Shown: piece after piece, positions 1-8,842 of the stretch
How positions within the stretch are numbered: the first letter of the stretch is position 1
Layout of the letters: each line of letters begins with the position of its first letter
Assembly (NCBI RefSeq): GCF_028649455.1
Contig: NZ_JAQSIO010000004.1
Location: forward strand, 496,001-560,000
DNA from: Curvibacter microcysteis
GTDB lineage: Bacteria > Pseudomonadota > Gammaproteobacteria > Burkholderiales > Burkholderiaceae_C
DNA length: 64,000 nt
Direction: 5' to 3'
The notes under the pieces: model-generated
Database searches by the model: none
Told to the model about the DNA's origin: nothing
The model's input: only the letters and a program-made list of their open reading frames with translations
Made by a program: the position numbers and the translations under genes

Positions 1-40
1 GCGCTGCCCCGCGCCAGCCCTCCCTGGGGCCCCCGGCCGC

Positions 41-1384
41 TCACAAAATCAGCAGGGCGCGGAAATCATTCACATTGGTGTTGGTCGGCCCGGTCACGAC
101 CAAATCCCCCACCGCTTCAAAAAAGCCATAGGCGTCGTTGCGGTCGAGGAAGGCGTCAATGCGCAAGCCCTGCGCTTGCGCGCGCGCCAGGGTGTCGGGG
201 CGGACACGGGCGCCGGCGTTGTCTTCCACCCCGTCAATGCCATCGGTGTCGGCCGCCAGGGCCCAAACGCCCGCTTGACCTTGCAGGGCCCGGGCCAGGC
301 CCAGGCAGAACTCCCCGGCGCGGCCACCGCGCCCACGCGGGGTCCCCGGTGCCTGGGGGCGGATGGTGACGGTGGTTTCACCGCCCGACAGGATCAGGCA
401 GGGCCGCGCAAACGGCGTGCCGTGCAAGGCCACCGAACGCGCCAGCGCCGCGTGCACCTTGCCCACCTCGCGCGACTCCCCCTCCATGTCGTCGGCCAGC
501 ACATGCACCGGCAGGCCAGCGGCGCGCGCCACCTCGGCCGCGGCCTCCAGCGATTGGCGCGGGGTGGCGATCAGCTGCACCGTTTGGCCCGCAAACACGG
601 GGTCACCGGGCTTGGGGGTTTCCAGCGCGCCAGCCTCCAGCGCCGCCTGCACGGCCGCAGGCAGGTCGATGCGGTAGCGCGCCAGGATGGCCAGGGCGTC
701 GGCGCAGGTGGTGGCGTCAGGCACGGTGGGCCCGCTGGCAATGACCGAGGGGTCGTCGCCCGGCACGTCGCTGATGGTCAAGGTCAGCACCTGGGCGGGT
801 GCGCAGGCCGCCGCCAGACGCCCGCCCTTGATGCGCGACAGGTGCTTGCGCACGCAGTTCATCTCGCCAATGTGGGCCCCGCTTTCCAGCAAGGCACGGT
901 TGATGCGCTGCTTTTCTGCCAAAGACAGGCCCTCGGCCGGCAAGGTCAGGAGCGCGGAGCCGCCGCCTGAGATCAGGCACAGCACCAAATCGTCGGCGGT
1001 GAGGCCCTCGGTCAACTGCAGGATGCGCTGGGCCGCGGCCTCGCCGGCCGCGTCGGGCACGGGGTGGGCGGCTTCAACGATGTCGATGCGCTGCGGCAAG
1101 CCCGCCGGTCGCGGCGGGATGTGGTGGTAACGCGTGACCACCAGGCCCGACAGCGGGGCGTCCGCCGGCCACAAGGCCTCCAGTGCCTGCGCCATCGAGG
1201 CGCCCGCCTTGCCGGCGCCCAGCACCAGGGTGCGCCCCTTGGGCGGGGGCGGCAGGTGCAGGCCAAGGCCATGCAGCGGCTGGGCGCGCTGCACCGCCAC
1301 GGCGTAAAGGTGTTCGAGGAAGGCCGCCGGTGCAGTGACCGGATCAGGCGTGGCGTTGGGCAGGTTCTGGGGCGCGAGGGTCAT
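41..1384 (-). CDS. ttuD: Glycerate 2-kinase / hydroxypyruvate reductase-type protein (MOFRL family)
   Basis: This 447-residue protein has the two-part layout of the DUF4147/MOFRL glycerate kinases. Visible motifs are GAGKAG (residues 56-61), SGGGSALL (139-146), and the C-terminal LSGGETTV and DTDGIDG segments. Family members phosphorylate D-glycerate to 2-phosphoglycerate in the cytosol, although many are annotated as hydroxypyruvate reductase, so the exact reaction is inferred. Glycerate kinase is the last step that brings glyoxylate, an end product of allantoate breakdown, into glycolysis, which fits the purine genes a few kilobases away. The ATG start is divergent from the EAL-CBS-GGDEF gene, with a strong hairpin between the two starts. 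Confidence 0.85.
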   Translation of the reverse strand: MTLAPQNLPNATPDPVTAPAAFLEHLYAVAVQRAQPLHGLGLHLPPPPKGRTLVLGAGKAGASMAQALEALWPADAPLSGLVVTRYHHIPPRPAGLPQRIDIVEAAHPVPDAAGEAAAQRILQLTEGLTADDLVLCLISGGGSALLTLPAEGLSLAEKQRINRALLESGAHIGEMNCVRKHLSRIKGGRLAAACAPAQVLTLTISDVPGDDPSVIASGPTVPDATTCADALAILARYRIDLPAAVQAALEAGALETPKPGDPVFAGQTVQLIATPRQSLEAAAEVARAAGLPVHVLADDMEGESREVGKVHAALARSVALHGTPFARPCLILSGGETTVTIRPQAPGTPRGRGGRAGEFCLGLARALQGQAGVWALAADTDGIDGVEDNAGARVRPDTLARAQAQGLRIDAFLDRNDAYGFFEAVGDLVVTGPTNTNVNDFRALLIL

Positions 1385-1412
1385 GCCCCGATTGTGCCCA
1401 GGCTACGGCTGC

Positions 1413-1439
1413 CCAGCCTTCACTTGCGGTGAAGGCTGG
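1413..1439. promoter_or_regulatory. Perfect 11-bp inverted repeat between divergent starts
   Basis: CCAGCCTTCAC, a 5-nt loop, then GTGAAGGCTGG. It lies between two divergent start codons, so it is not the terminator of either neighbour. It could be an operator or a leader structure; no function is assigned. Confidence 0.45.
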
Positions 1440-1512
1440 CTTGCTCAAAGCGTCATGGCCTTGTCACAGCGCCCTGACACGATCTCGTTCCCTGACCTAG
1501 CGGGAGCGCCCC

Positions 1513-3363
1513 TTGAACCGAAACGAACCGGAATCCCTGGCGGTGGCACGGGCCTCGCGCCTGGACCCCGGGGTCACCCTGGCCCCTGGCCCCCTGGCCC
1601 AGCTGATGGAGCGCCAGGCCCTGCACTGTGTGTTCCAACCCATTGCCGACCTGCGCAGCGGCAGCATCTTTGGACATGAAGCCCTGATCCGGGGCCCGGT
1701 CGACAGCCCCTGGCACCGCCCGGACGTGCTGCTGGCCCTGGCAGCCCAGGAAGACCTGCTGTTCGAGTTCGAGCTGTTTTGCGTGCACACCGCCCTGGCC
1801 CAATGGGGCGCTCTGGGCGAGCCGGGCCGCCTGTTCGTCAACATCAGTGCCGACGCCTTGGTGCAGGCGGTGAACCTGCACGACAGCAAAGCCATAGTGG
1901 ACACCGCCTGGCGCTGCGGTGTGTCGCCACGCATGTTGGTACTGGAGTTGACCGAGCACGAGCGCGTCAGCGACATGTCCCAGCTGCACCTGGCCGTGCA
2001 GCACCTGCACGCGGCTGGCGTGTCGCTGGCGCTGGATGACTTTGGTGACGGCCGCTCCAGCCTGCGCCTGTGGTCCGAACTCAAACCGGCGTACGTGAAG
2101 ATCGACAAGTACTTCACCCGCGAACTCAGCGAGCGCACCGAGAGCCTGCAGGTCGTCCATGCGCTCAAGGGCATTGCCGAGGTGTTTGGCTCGGTGCTGA
2201 TCGCCGAGGGCATCGAAACCCGCGACGACCTGCGCGTGCTGCGCGACCTGGGCATGGCCTATGGCCAGGGTTACCTGCTGGGACGCCCCGCCGCCACCGT
2301 GCTGGCCCACATCGAAGCCGAAGCCCAGTCGGTGATGAACGACCGCCGCGTGGCCGTGCTGCCGCAACTGCAGACCACGGCGCGCCCCGGTGTGCTGCGC
2401 CACCTGCCAGTGATCCAGGCGCCTGCCGCCCCCCTGGCCTGCACCAACAACGAGCTGGCCGAACTGTTCAAGCTGCGCCCCGAACTGCACGCCATCGCCG
2501 TGGTGGACGGCGAGCGCCCCGTGGCGCTGATCAACCGCCAGCAGTTCATGAACCACTACGCCACCTTGTACTTCCGGGAAGTGCACGGCCGCAAGCCCTG
2601 CCTGGCCTATGCCAACCACTCCCCGCGCGTGGTCGAGCTGGACTACGACGTGGACGAGCTGGTGGGCATCCTCACCTCGCAGGACCAGCGCTACCTGAGC
2701 GACGGCTTCATCGTCACCGACAACGGCCGCTACGTGGGCCTGGGCACGGGCGACCAATTGGTGCGCTCAGTCACCGAAGCGCGCATCGAAGCCGCGCGCC
2801 ACGCCAACCCGCTGACCTTTTTGCCGGGCAACATCCCGATCAGCATGCACATCGACCGACTGCTGGACAGCGGCACCGAGTTCGTGGCTTGCTACGCCGA
2901 CCTGAACCACTTCAAGCCCTTCAACGACCAGTACGGCTACTGGCGCGGCGACGAGATGATCCGCCTGGTGGCGCGCCTGTGCGTGGGCCACTGCGACGCG
3001 CGGCGCGACTTTGTTGGCCACGTGGGCGGCGATGACTTCATGATCCTGTTTCAGAGCAACAACTGGCAACAGCGCTGCGAAGACATCATCGAAGAGTTTG
3101 CCCAGGAGGCCTTGAACCTGTTCGACGACAGCGCCCGGCAGGCCGGCGGCATTGAAGCCGAGGACCGCCACGGCGTGAAGCGCTTCTTTCCCTGCACCAC
3201 CCTGTCGATTGGCGCGGTGCGCGTGCTGCGCGGCCAGTACCACTCCGCTGAGCAAGTGGCCAACGAAGCGGCCTTGGCCAAGCACGACGCCAAACAAAGC
3301 CAAAGCGGCCTGTTTGTGCGTGAACTGACCCGGGCGCAACAGGCGCGCCAGCCCGGGCATTGA
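1513..3363 (+). CDS. EAL-CBS-GGDEF cyclic-di-GMP protein, likely phosphodiesterase
   Basis: This 616-residue soluble protein starts at TTG, preceded by GGGAG. The N-terminal EAL domain (about residues 30-275) keeps EALIRG (E at 56), NISAD, ELTEHE, DDFGDG, KIDK, AEGIET and GQGYLLGRP, so c-di-GMP phosphodiesterase activity is expected. A CBS-pair-like middle (about 310-430) precedes a C-terminal GGDEF-type domain. That domain has GGDDF at 505-509 and GYWRGD instead of the usual GHxxGD, with no RxxD inhibitory site at the normal position. It is therefore more likely a regulatory or GTP-binding module than an active cyclase. No signal peptide or membrane helix is seen. It converges with the methyltransferase gene. 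Confidence 0.88.
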   Translation: MNRNEPESLAVARASRLDPGVTLAPGPLAQLMERQALHCVFQPIADLRSGSIFGHEALIRGPVDSPWHRPDVLLALAAQEDLLFEFELFCVHTALAQWGALGEPGRLFVNISADALVQAVNLHDSKAIVDTAWRCGVSPRMLVLELTEHERVSDMSQLHLAVQHLHAAGVSLALDDFGDGRSSLRLWSELKPAYVKIDKYFTRELSERTESLQVVHALKGIAEVFGSVLIAEGIETRDDLRVLRDLGMAYGQGYLLGRPAATVLAHIEAEAQSVMNDRRVAVLPQLQTTARPGVLRHLPVIQAPAAPLACTNNELAELFKLRPELHAIAVVDGERPVALINRQQFMNHYATLYFREVHGRKPCLAYANHSPRVVELDYDVDELVGILTSQDQRYLSDGFIVTDNGRYVGLGTGDQLVRSVTEARIEAARHANPLTFLPGNIPISMHIDRLLDSGTEFVACYADLNHFKPFNDQYGYWRGDEMIRLVARLCVGHCDARRDFVGHVGGDDFMILFQSNNWQQRCEDIIEEFAQEALNLFDDSARQAGGIEAEDRHGVKRFFPCTTLSIGAVRVLRGQYHSAEQVANEAALAKHDAKQSQSGLFVRELTRAQQARQPGH

Positions 3364-3430
3364 GGCTGACGCTACTGCCATGCTCGCGCAGCCGGCTTGT
3401 GTCAGCTGCGTCTTTTGGTGCGGAAGTGGG

Positions 3431-4075
3431 TCAGGGTCGATTCGCCTCGACGTAAACCGAAATGTCTTCGTACTCACGCAGGTTCAGAGGACCTGGATTC
3501 TGGATGGTCGTCTGGCCAGCTGCCAACACGACGGGATTGGAAAAGCCTGCTGCGCTGAGCAGCTTGCAAAGCGATGAACCGTCGTACATCCATTGGTGGT
3601 GGCGCGTGCCCACCAGCAGCATGCGAATCCGCTGGGCCAGCGTGCGGGGCCGGGGCACGCAAGTGAAGACGGCGTCAATGAGTTGATCCGCGTCCATGTT
3701 CTGCTGGTAGGTGCGAATGTTCTTTTCCAGGTCGGGCAAAGCAAGGCGCAACACTCCGCCCGAAGCCAGTACACGCTGCGCCTCAGCCAGGAACAACCGG
3801 GCTTCCTGTCGATCCAGATGCTCCAGCATGTGGGAGCTGTAGAGTACATCAGCACCGCCACTCTCCACGGGAATGTGCCGAGTGACATCGGCCCAGGCAA
3901 GTTGGTTCTTTTGGCAGAACTCGATGTAATCCATTTGAGCTCGGCTGACCAATTTGAAGCGGTACAGCAGCGTTACCAGCCAGGGGAACTTGGACAGTTT
4001 GATGCTGAAAGAGTTGTCGACATTCACATATCCAACTGTTGGCGTCATCCCGCATCCAACATTGATTCTTTTCAT
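3431..4075 (-). CDS. Class I SAM-dependent methyltransferase-like protein
   Basis: The start is placed at the internal ATG (MKRINVGCG), which has AAGGA about 7 bases upstream, giving 214 residues rather than the longer open frame. The N-terminal NVGCGMTPTVGYVNVD matches the SAM-binding glycine loop and acidic residue of class I methyltransferases. A downstream segment (YSSHMLEHLDRQEARLFLAE) is the usual post-motif II region. Small predicted methyltransferases of this kind are common in polysaccharide and lipid modification clusters, but no such genes adjoin it and its substrate is unknown. Its GC content is visibly lower than its neighbours (32 of 60 bases in 3541-3600), which hints at separate acquisition. 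Confidence 0.75.
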   Translation of the reverse strand: MKRINVGCGMTPTVGYVNVDNSFSIKLSKFPWLVTLLYRFKLVSRAQMDYIEFCQKNQLAWADVTRHIPVESGGADVLYSSHMLEHLDRQEARLFLAEAQRVLASGGVLRLALPDLEKNIRTYQQNMDADQLIDAVFTCVPRPRTLAQRIRMLLVGTRHHQWMYDGSSLCKLLSAAGFSNPVVLAAGQTTIQNPGPLNLREYEDISVYVEANRP

Positions 4076-4195
4076 TCCTGTTTCCTTGTCTGGGCCGAAG
4101 GGCAACCCAGGATTTTACGTGAGGCCCATGTCTTCACTGCCAACGGAAACCTGGACCTGCCGCGCCGCAAACATGCCGCCTAAATCTCCTGGAGA

Positions 4196-5581
4196 TTACA
4201 AACCTTGGCGGGCCTGCAGACGCAAGCGCTCGTACTCGGACGCCTCCAGCGGACGGGCATCCGGCAGGCCCAGGTCCTTGGTGGGAATGCGGAAGGTCTC
4301 CCGCGAGCTCCAAGCCGCCAGGGCCGCCAGCACCGTGATGGCCAGGGTGATGGCACCCACCGTCAGGGGGATGTTGGCTGAGCCGGGTGGGGCCACGGCC
4401 GCGAACAAAGCAGGCAGCAAAGCCGTCACCAAGGTGCCCAGGTTCTGCGAGATCGCCATGGCCGAGACGCGGGTGCGGGCCGGGAACATTTCAGGGTAGA
4501 AGCTCGGGAACACGGCGTTGTAGCCTTGGTAGACCAGGCCCCACATCAGCAGCGACATCAACATGGCCAGCGGCACGTTCTTGATGCTGATCGCATACAG
4601 GTAGCCAAAGGACAGCAGACCCGCCCCCACGGCACCGACCATGATGGGCAGGCGTCGGCCAATGCGATCCGACCAATTACCCACCATCGGAATCACCACC
4701 ACGGCCAGGCAGTTGCCCAGCACCGGGATCCACAGGTACACGTCCTTGTCAAAACCAATGCCATAGCCGGCCTGCACGGCATAGGCCGCGCCAAACACGG
4801 TGGTCACGACAGGGATCACGTTCATCAGCGCCATGCAGATCACGCGCAGCATGTTGGGCCAGCTCTGGGTGACGGCTTGCACGATGGGCGCGCGCGGCAC
4901 CTGGGCGGCATGGCCTTCTTCGGCAAAGATGGGGGTCTCGTCCACCTCGCGGCGGATCTTCCAACCCACGATGATGACGATGAAGCTCAGCAAAAAGGGA
5001 ATGCGCCAGCCCCAGGTGTTGAAGTCGGCTGCGGGCAGAAAGTGCGCCAGGGGCAAGAACACCGCGGCAGCCAGGATCTGGCCGGCCTGCACCCCTTGCA
5101 GGGCAAAGCTGGCAAAGAAGCCTCGGCGGCCCACGGGGGCGTGCTCCAGGATCATCGAACTGGCGCCCGAGATCTCACCGGCCACCGCAAAGCCTTGCAC
5201 CAGGCGCAGCAGCACCAACAGGGTGGGCGCCAGCAGGCCGACTTGGTCGTAGGTCGGCAGCAGGCCCACCGCCACGGTCGACAAGCCCATCAGGAACATG
5301 CACAGCACCAGCACCTGCTTGCGCCCGTGGGTGTCGCCCCAGTGGCCCAGGAAAAAGGCGCCAATCGGGCGCGCCACATAGCCCACGCCATAGGTGGCCA
5401 GCGAGGCCACGATGGCCACTTGCGGGTTGCTCGACGGGAAGAAGAGCTGCGGAAAAATCAGCGATGCCGCGGTCGCGTAGATGAAGAAATCGTAGTACTC
5501 CAGAACGGAGCCGATCCAGCCACTGGCGGTGGCTTTCTTGGTTTGCTGGGCGTCGTGGGACGCCGCTGGGGAGCTCGACAT
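4196..5581 (-). CDS. MFS transporter, metabolite:H+ symporter (MHS) subfamily
   Basis: This 461-residue integral membrane protein has about twelve hydrophobic segments. The N-terminal GSVLEYYDFFIYATAAS block and the RLVQGFAVAGEISGA and GRRG motifs mark the metabolite:H+ symporter group of the major facilitator superfamily (ShiA, KgtP and ProP relatives). Members move organic acids, betaines or aromatic acids with protons; the substrate cannot be read from sequence. It is transcribed alone, divergently from the acyltransferase gene, across a 400-bp gap. The Shine-Dalgarno sequence before the chosen ATG is weak. Confidence 0.88.
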   Translation of the reverse strand: MSSSPAASHDAQQTKKATASGWIGSVLEYYDFFIYATAASLIFPQLFFPSSNPQVAIVASLATYGVGYVARPIGAFFLGHWGDTHGRKQVLVLCMFLMGLSTVAVGLLPTYDQVGLLAPTLLVLLRLVQGFAVAGEISGASSMILEHAPVGRRGFFASFALQGVQAGQILAAAVFLPLAHFLPAADFNTWGWRIPFLLSFIVIIVGWKIRREVDETPIFAEEGHAAQVPRAPIVQAVTQSWPNMLRVICMALMNVIPVVTTVFGAAYAVQAGYGIGFDKDVYLWIPVLGNCLAVVVIPMVGNWSDRIGRRLPIMVGAVGAGLLSFGYLYAISIKNVPLAMLMSLLMWGLVYQGYNAVFPSFYPEMFPARTRVSAMAISQNLGTLVTALLPALFAAVAPPGSANIPLTVGAITLAITVLAALAAWSSRETFRIPTKDLGLPDARPLEASEYERLRLQARQGL

Positions 5582-5983
5582 GGGTGAGGGCTTTCTTGCA
5601 GGAGGCAGGACAACTGGGCCAAGCGCGGTCAGGGCCTTGGGGCAACGAGCAGCAACTCGGTGCAGTTTCAGGACAGAGAACTCGCTCCAGGCACCCTGCT
5701 CCCTTGAGAGGACACAGCGCGCCTGAAGAACGTGGGAGCGGACTGTAGGCCCGGCTACTGGTTTTCCCCAAGCCCAGAAATGTTAAAACGTTCGATCACC
5801 GCACGTTTTTGTCCGATGATCATTCACTCCAAGGGTTTCACCTAGGGTCTGGCTGGCCTCAAAAGGCAGCGCTACCAAACCCGTCGCCCGGATTTGAGTT
5901 GGGACAAGCTGCTGGTTTTCCTGCCCCGTGTTGCCGCCCAAACCCGGCACAATGCCGCTGGTCTCAGGCTCTGTCCCCTTGTC
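5582..5983. other. 402-bp divergent intergenic region
   Basis: No gene is supported here. It separates the MHS transporter start from the acyltransferase start and must hold both promoters. The only structure noticed is the inverted repeat at 5785-5809. Confidence 0.5.
5785..5809. promoter_or_regulatory. Inverted repeat AAAACGT-N11-ACGTTTT
   Basis: Two perfect 7-bp arms lie about 200 bp upstream of both the MHS transporter and the acyltransferase starts. The spacing and symmetry suit a dimeric regulator, but no regulator gene adjoins it and its role is unproven. Confidence 0.35.
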
Positions 5984-6574
5984 ATGCACCGCACCCTCTT
6001 CACCACCCCCGGGGTCAACCGCCTGCTGCGCGCGTTCTCTGTGGCCTTTTTGCGCCTCAAAGGCTGGCAGGTCGAAGGCTCGCTGCCCCCCGAGCACGCC
6101 CGCTGCGTGCTGATAGCCGCCCCCCACACCAGCAACTGGGACCTGCCCTACACCTTGATGGTGGCTTTTGTGCTGCGCCTGAACATCCACTGGATGGGCA
6201 AGCGCCAACTGTTTCGCTTTCCTTTTGGCGGCGTCATGCGCTGGCTGGGTGGCCTGCCGGTGAACCGGGAGCAGTCCAGCAACCTGGTCGCAGCCTCGGC
6301 CGAAGCCATTCGCTCCAGCCCAGGCCCTTGGCAGCTGGTGGTGCCGCCCGAAGGCACGCGCAGCAAGACCCGGCACTGGAAAACCGGTTTTTACTGGATT
6401 GCCGTGACCGCCGAAGTACCCATCGTGCTGGCCTACATGGACTTCGCCCAAAAGCGCAGCGGCCTGGGCCCCGTGTTCCAGCCCACGGGCGACATCGACA
6501 GTGACATGCGCGAAATCAAGGCCTTCTATGCCCCCTTCCGGGGCCGCAACGCAGCGGAATTCGACGCCAGCTGA
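5984..6574 (+). CDS. Lysophospholipid/1-acylglycerol-3-phosphate acyltransferase-like protein
   Basis: Counting from the internal ATG (MHRTLFTTPG) the protein has 196 residues; an upstream in-frame ATG at 5894 adds 30 poorly conserved-looking residues. The PlsC-type signatures are APHTSNWD (catalytic H-x4-D) near residue 40 and PPEGTRSK near residue 120, with FPFGGVMRWLGGLPVNR between them. The family transfers acyl chains to lysophospholipids or glycerol-3-phosphate derivatives at the inner membrane. This is a short, single-domain member of the kind common in proteobacteria, and its exact acceptor is unknown. It stands alone between divergent and downstream promoters. Confidence 0.8.
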   Translation: MHRTLFTTPGVNRLLRAFSVAFLRLKGWQVEGSLPPEHARCVLIAAPHTSNWDLPYTLMVAFVLRLNIHWMGKRQLFRFPFGGVMRWLGGLPVNREQSSNLVAASAEAIRSSPGPWQLVVPPEGTRSKTRHWKTGFYWIAVTAEVPIVLAYMDFAQKRSGLGPVFQPTGDIDSDMREIKAFYAPFRGRNAAEFDAS

Positions 6575-6649
6575 GACCCCCGGGGCGCCCCACTGGCGAG
6601 CCCCGGAATCTCCATCCAAGCTTGGGGCAAAACACTTAGCGCTACGATT

Positions 6650-6672
6650 CGCTATTCAATTAAGGAATAGCG
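6650..6672. promoter_or_regulatory. Probable ModE-type molybdate operator ahead of modA
   Basis: CGCTATTC, 7 nt, GAATAGCG is a perfect inverted repeat ending one base before the modA ATG and covering its AAGGA ribosome-binding site. Its half-sites resemble the known ModE operator pattern (CGnTAT separated by a spacer from ATAnCG). ModE-molybdate would repress modA when molybdate is plentiful. The assignment is by pattern recall and no modE gene is in the window. Confidence 0.55.
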
Positions 6673-6673
6673 C

Positions 6674-7432
6674 ATGAAGCCTCTTTCGGTGTTCCGTCCC
6701 CTTGCCCTGGCCCTGATGGGCCTGAGCCTGAGCAGCGCCTTGTGGGCCCAGGAGCTGACCGTGTCGGCCGCGGCCAGCCTGACCAACGCCTTCCAGGACG
6801 TGGCTCGGGCCTTTGAGAAGACCCGGCCCGGCGTGAAGGTGAACCTCAATTTCGCGGCCTCCGGCCCGTTGTTGCAGCAAATTCGCCAAGGCGCCCCAGT
6901 AGACGTCTTTGCCTCGGCCGATGAAGAAACCATGGACCGTGCTGTCGCGGCGCAGCTGATGGCGCCCGGCCGGGTTGACTTCGCCAGCAACAGCCTGGTC
7001 CTGGTGGTGCCGGCCAGCCAAACCAAACCACCGGCGACCCTGGCGGACCTCAGCGCCCCGGCTTACGCCAAGATCGCAGTCGGCCAACCCGCCAGCGTGC
7101 CCGTCGGCCGCTACACCCTGGAGGCCCTGCGCAGCGCGCAGCTGGAGGCCACCTTGCAGCCGCGCTTCATCTACGGCGACAGCGTGCGCCAGGTGCTGAC
7201 CTATGTGGGGCGCGGGGAGGTGGATGCGGGCTTTGTCTACCGCAGCGATGCCCTGCTGGACCCGAGCAAGGTGCGCATCGCCCTCACCGTGCCGACCCGC
7301 ACGCCCGTGCACTACCCGATCGCCGCGGTCCAAGCCAGCCGACAGCCCGCGCTGGCCCAGGACTTCGTGGCCTACGTGCGCTCAGCGCCGGCCCAGGCGA
7401 TCTTGCAGGGCCACGGCTTCGCCAAGCCCTGA
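6674..7432 (+). CDS. modA: Molybdate ABC transporter substrate-binding protein
   Basis: This 252-residue protein has an N-terminal signal peptide (to about residue 23, ending ALWAQ). It then has the ModA core: VSAAASLTNAF, a segment rich in FAASGPLLQQI, and GAPVDVFASADEETMD, whose Ser and Ala residues coordinate the oxyanion. ModA delivers molybdate or tungstate to the ModBC permease from the periplasm. No modB or modC follows; the next gene is convergent, 5 bp away. Molybdenum is needed for xanthine dehydrogenase, whose maturation factor XdhC is encoded nearby, so placement in a purine locus makes sense. An inverted repeat resembling a ModE site overlaps its ribosome-binding site. Confidence 0.93.
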   Translation: MKPLSVFRPLALALMGLSLSSALWAQELTVSAAASLTNAFQDVARAFEKTRPGVKVNLNFAASGPLLQQIRQGAPVDVFASADEETMDRAVAAQLMAPGRVDFASNSLVLVVPASQTKPPATLADLSAPAYAKIAVGQPASVPVGRYTLEALRSAQLEATLQPRFIYGDSVRQVLTYVGRGEVDAGFVYRSDALLDPSKVRIALTVPTRTPVHYPIAAVQASRQPALAQDFVAYVRSAPAQAILQGHGFAKP

Positions 7433-7437
7433 GCCCC

Positions 7438-8835
7438 TCAGCGCTGGCCCAAGGCCGTGATGGCCAGTTGCAGGGCCAGGCGGTTGTGCCGCTCCAGCAG
7501 CGGTGGCAAATCCACCGTGGTGAGCTGCCCCTCGCGCACCACCACCCGCCCGTTGACCACGGTGTGGCGCGCCTTGGCGCTGGCGCACAGCAGCAAGGCG
7601 CCCACCGGGTCGTGCACGGCGCCACCGGCGAAGTCGAGGCTGCGCAAATCAAACACCGCCAAATCGGCACACTGGCCCACAGCCAGGTGGCCGATGTCGC
7701 TGCGTCCCAGCACCTCGGCCCCGCCGCGCGTGGCCAAGGTCAGCGCGTCGCGGGCGGTCATCTCGGCCGGGCCGGCGTCGCAGCCAAAGGGCTCGAGCGC
7801 ACGCCCCACGCGCGCCAGCAGCAGGGCCTGGCGGGCCTCGCCCAGCATGTGGGCGCCGTCGTTGCTGGCGCTGCCGTCCACCCCCAGGCCCACGGGCACG
7901 CCCGCGTCCAGCATGCGGCGCACAGGGGCGATGCCCGAAGCCAGGCGCATGTTGCTGCAGGGGCAGTGCGCAACGCCGGTGCGGGTGCGGGCGAACAAGC
8001 CCATGCCGGCCGCGTCGAGCTTGACGCAGTGCGCGTGCCACACGTCATGGCCGACCCAGCCCAGTTGCTCGGCGTACTCGGCCGGGGTGCAGCCAAACTT
8101 CTCGCGGCTGTAGGCGATGTCGTGGTCGTTTTCGGCCAGGTGGGTGTGCAGGCGCACCCCGTGGGCGCGCGCCAGCCGGGCGGATTCGCGCATCAGGTCG
8201 CGGCTCACGCTGAAGGGTGAACACGGTGCCACCGCCACCTGCACCATGGCCCCGTGGCGGGCGTCGTGCCAGGTCTCGATCAGGCGCTGGGTGTCGCGCA
8301 AGATGGCGTCTTCGCGCTCGACCACCACGTCGGGCGGCAAGCCGCCTTGGGACTGGCCCACGCTCATGCTGCCGCGCGTGGCGACAAAGCGCATGCCGAT
8401 CTGCTGGGCCGCTTCGATGCTGTCGTCCAGCCGCACGCCATTGGGGTAGATGTAGAGGTGGTCGCTGCTGGTGGTGCAACCACTGAGCAGCAGCTCGGCC
8501 ATGGCCACCTGGGTGGAGACCTGCACCATCTCGGGCGTCAGGCCAGCCCAGATCGGGTACAGGCCACGCAGCCAGGAGAACAACTCCGCGTCCTGCACCG
8601 CGGGGATGGCCCGGGTCAGCGACTGGTACATGTGGTGGTGGGTGTTGACCAGGCCCGGCGTGACCAGGCAGCCCGACAGGTCGAGCACCTCATCGGCCTC
8701 AGCAGGCAAGTCGTGGGCCGGGCCCATGGCCTCGATGCGGTAGTCGCGGATGAAGATCGAGGTGTCGGTCAGCTCGCGGCGCTGCGCGTCCAGCGTGGCC
8801 ACGCAGCGCGCGTGGCGCAGCAGCAAGGTGCTCAT
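7438..8835 (-). CDS. 8-oxoguanine deaminase / guanine deaminase-type amidohydrolase
   Basis: This 465-residue member of the amidohydrolase superfamily has the metal-binding THHH (residues 65-68), followed by HTHLAEND, HAHCVKLD and a late GLGVDGSASND motif. This is the TIM-barrel zinc deaminase pattern of the TrzN/AtzB and 8-oxoguanine deaminase branch. The HHMYQSLTR and PAVQDAELFSWL stretch is typical of enzymes annotated as 8-oxoguanine deaminase, which convert 8-oxoguanine to urate; guanine or another purine remains possible. The gene starts 7 bp after puuD stops on the same strand. It is therefore probably cotranscribed with puuD, and the product urate would be PuuD's substrate. Confidence 0.8.
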   Translation of the reverse strand: MSTLLLRHARCVATLDAQRRELTDTSIFIRDYRIEAMGPAHDLPAEADEVLDLSGCLVTPGLVNTHHHMYQSLTRAIPAVQDAELFSWLRGLYPIWAGLTPEMVQVSTQVAMAELLLSGCTTSSDHLYIYPNGVRLDDSIEAAQQIGMRFVATRGSMSVGQSQGGLPPDVVVEREDAILRDTQRLIETWHDARHGAMVQVAVAPCSPFSVSRDLMRESARLARAHGVRLHTHLAENDHDIAYSREKFGCTPAEYAEQLGWVGHDVWHAHCVKLDAAGMGLFARTRTGVAHCPCSNMRLASGIAPVRRMLDAGVPVGLGVDGSASNDGAHMLGEARQALLLARVGRALEPFGCDAGPAEMTARDALTLATRGGAEVLGRSDIGHLAVGQCADLAVFDLRSLDFAGGAVHDPVGALLLCASAKARHTVVNGRVVVREGQLTTVDLPPLLERHNRLALQLAITALGQR

Positions 8836-8842
8836 GGCGTGT

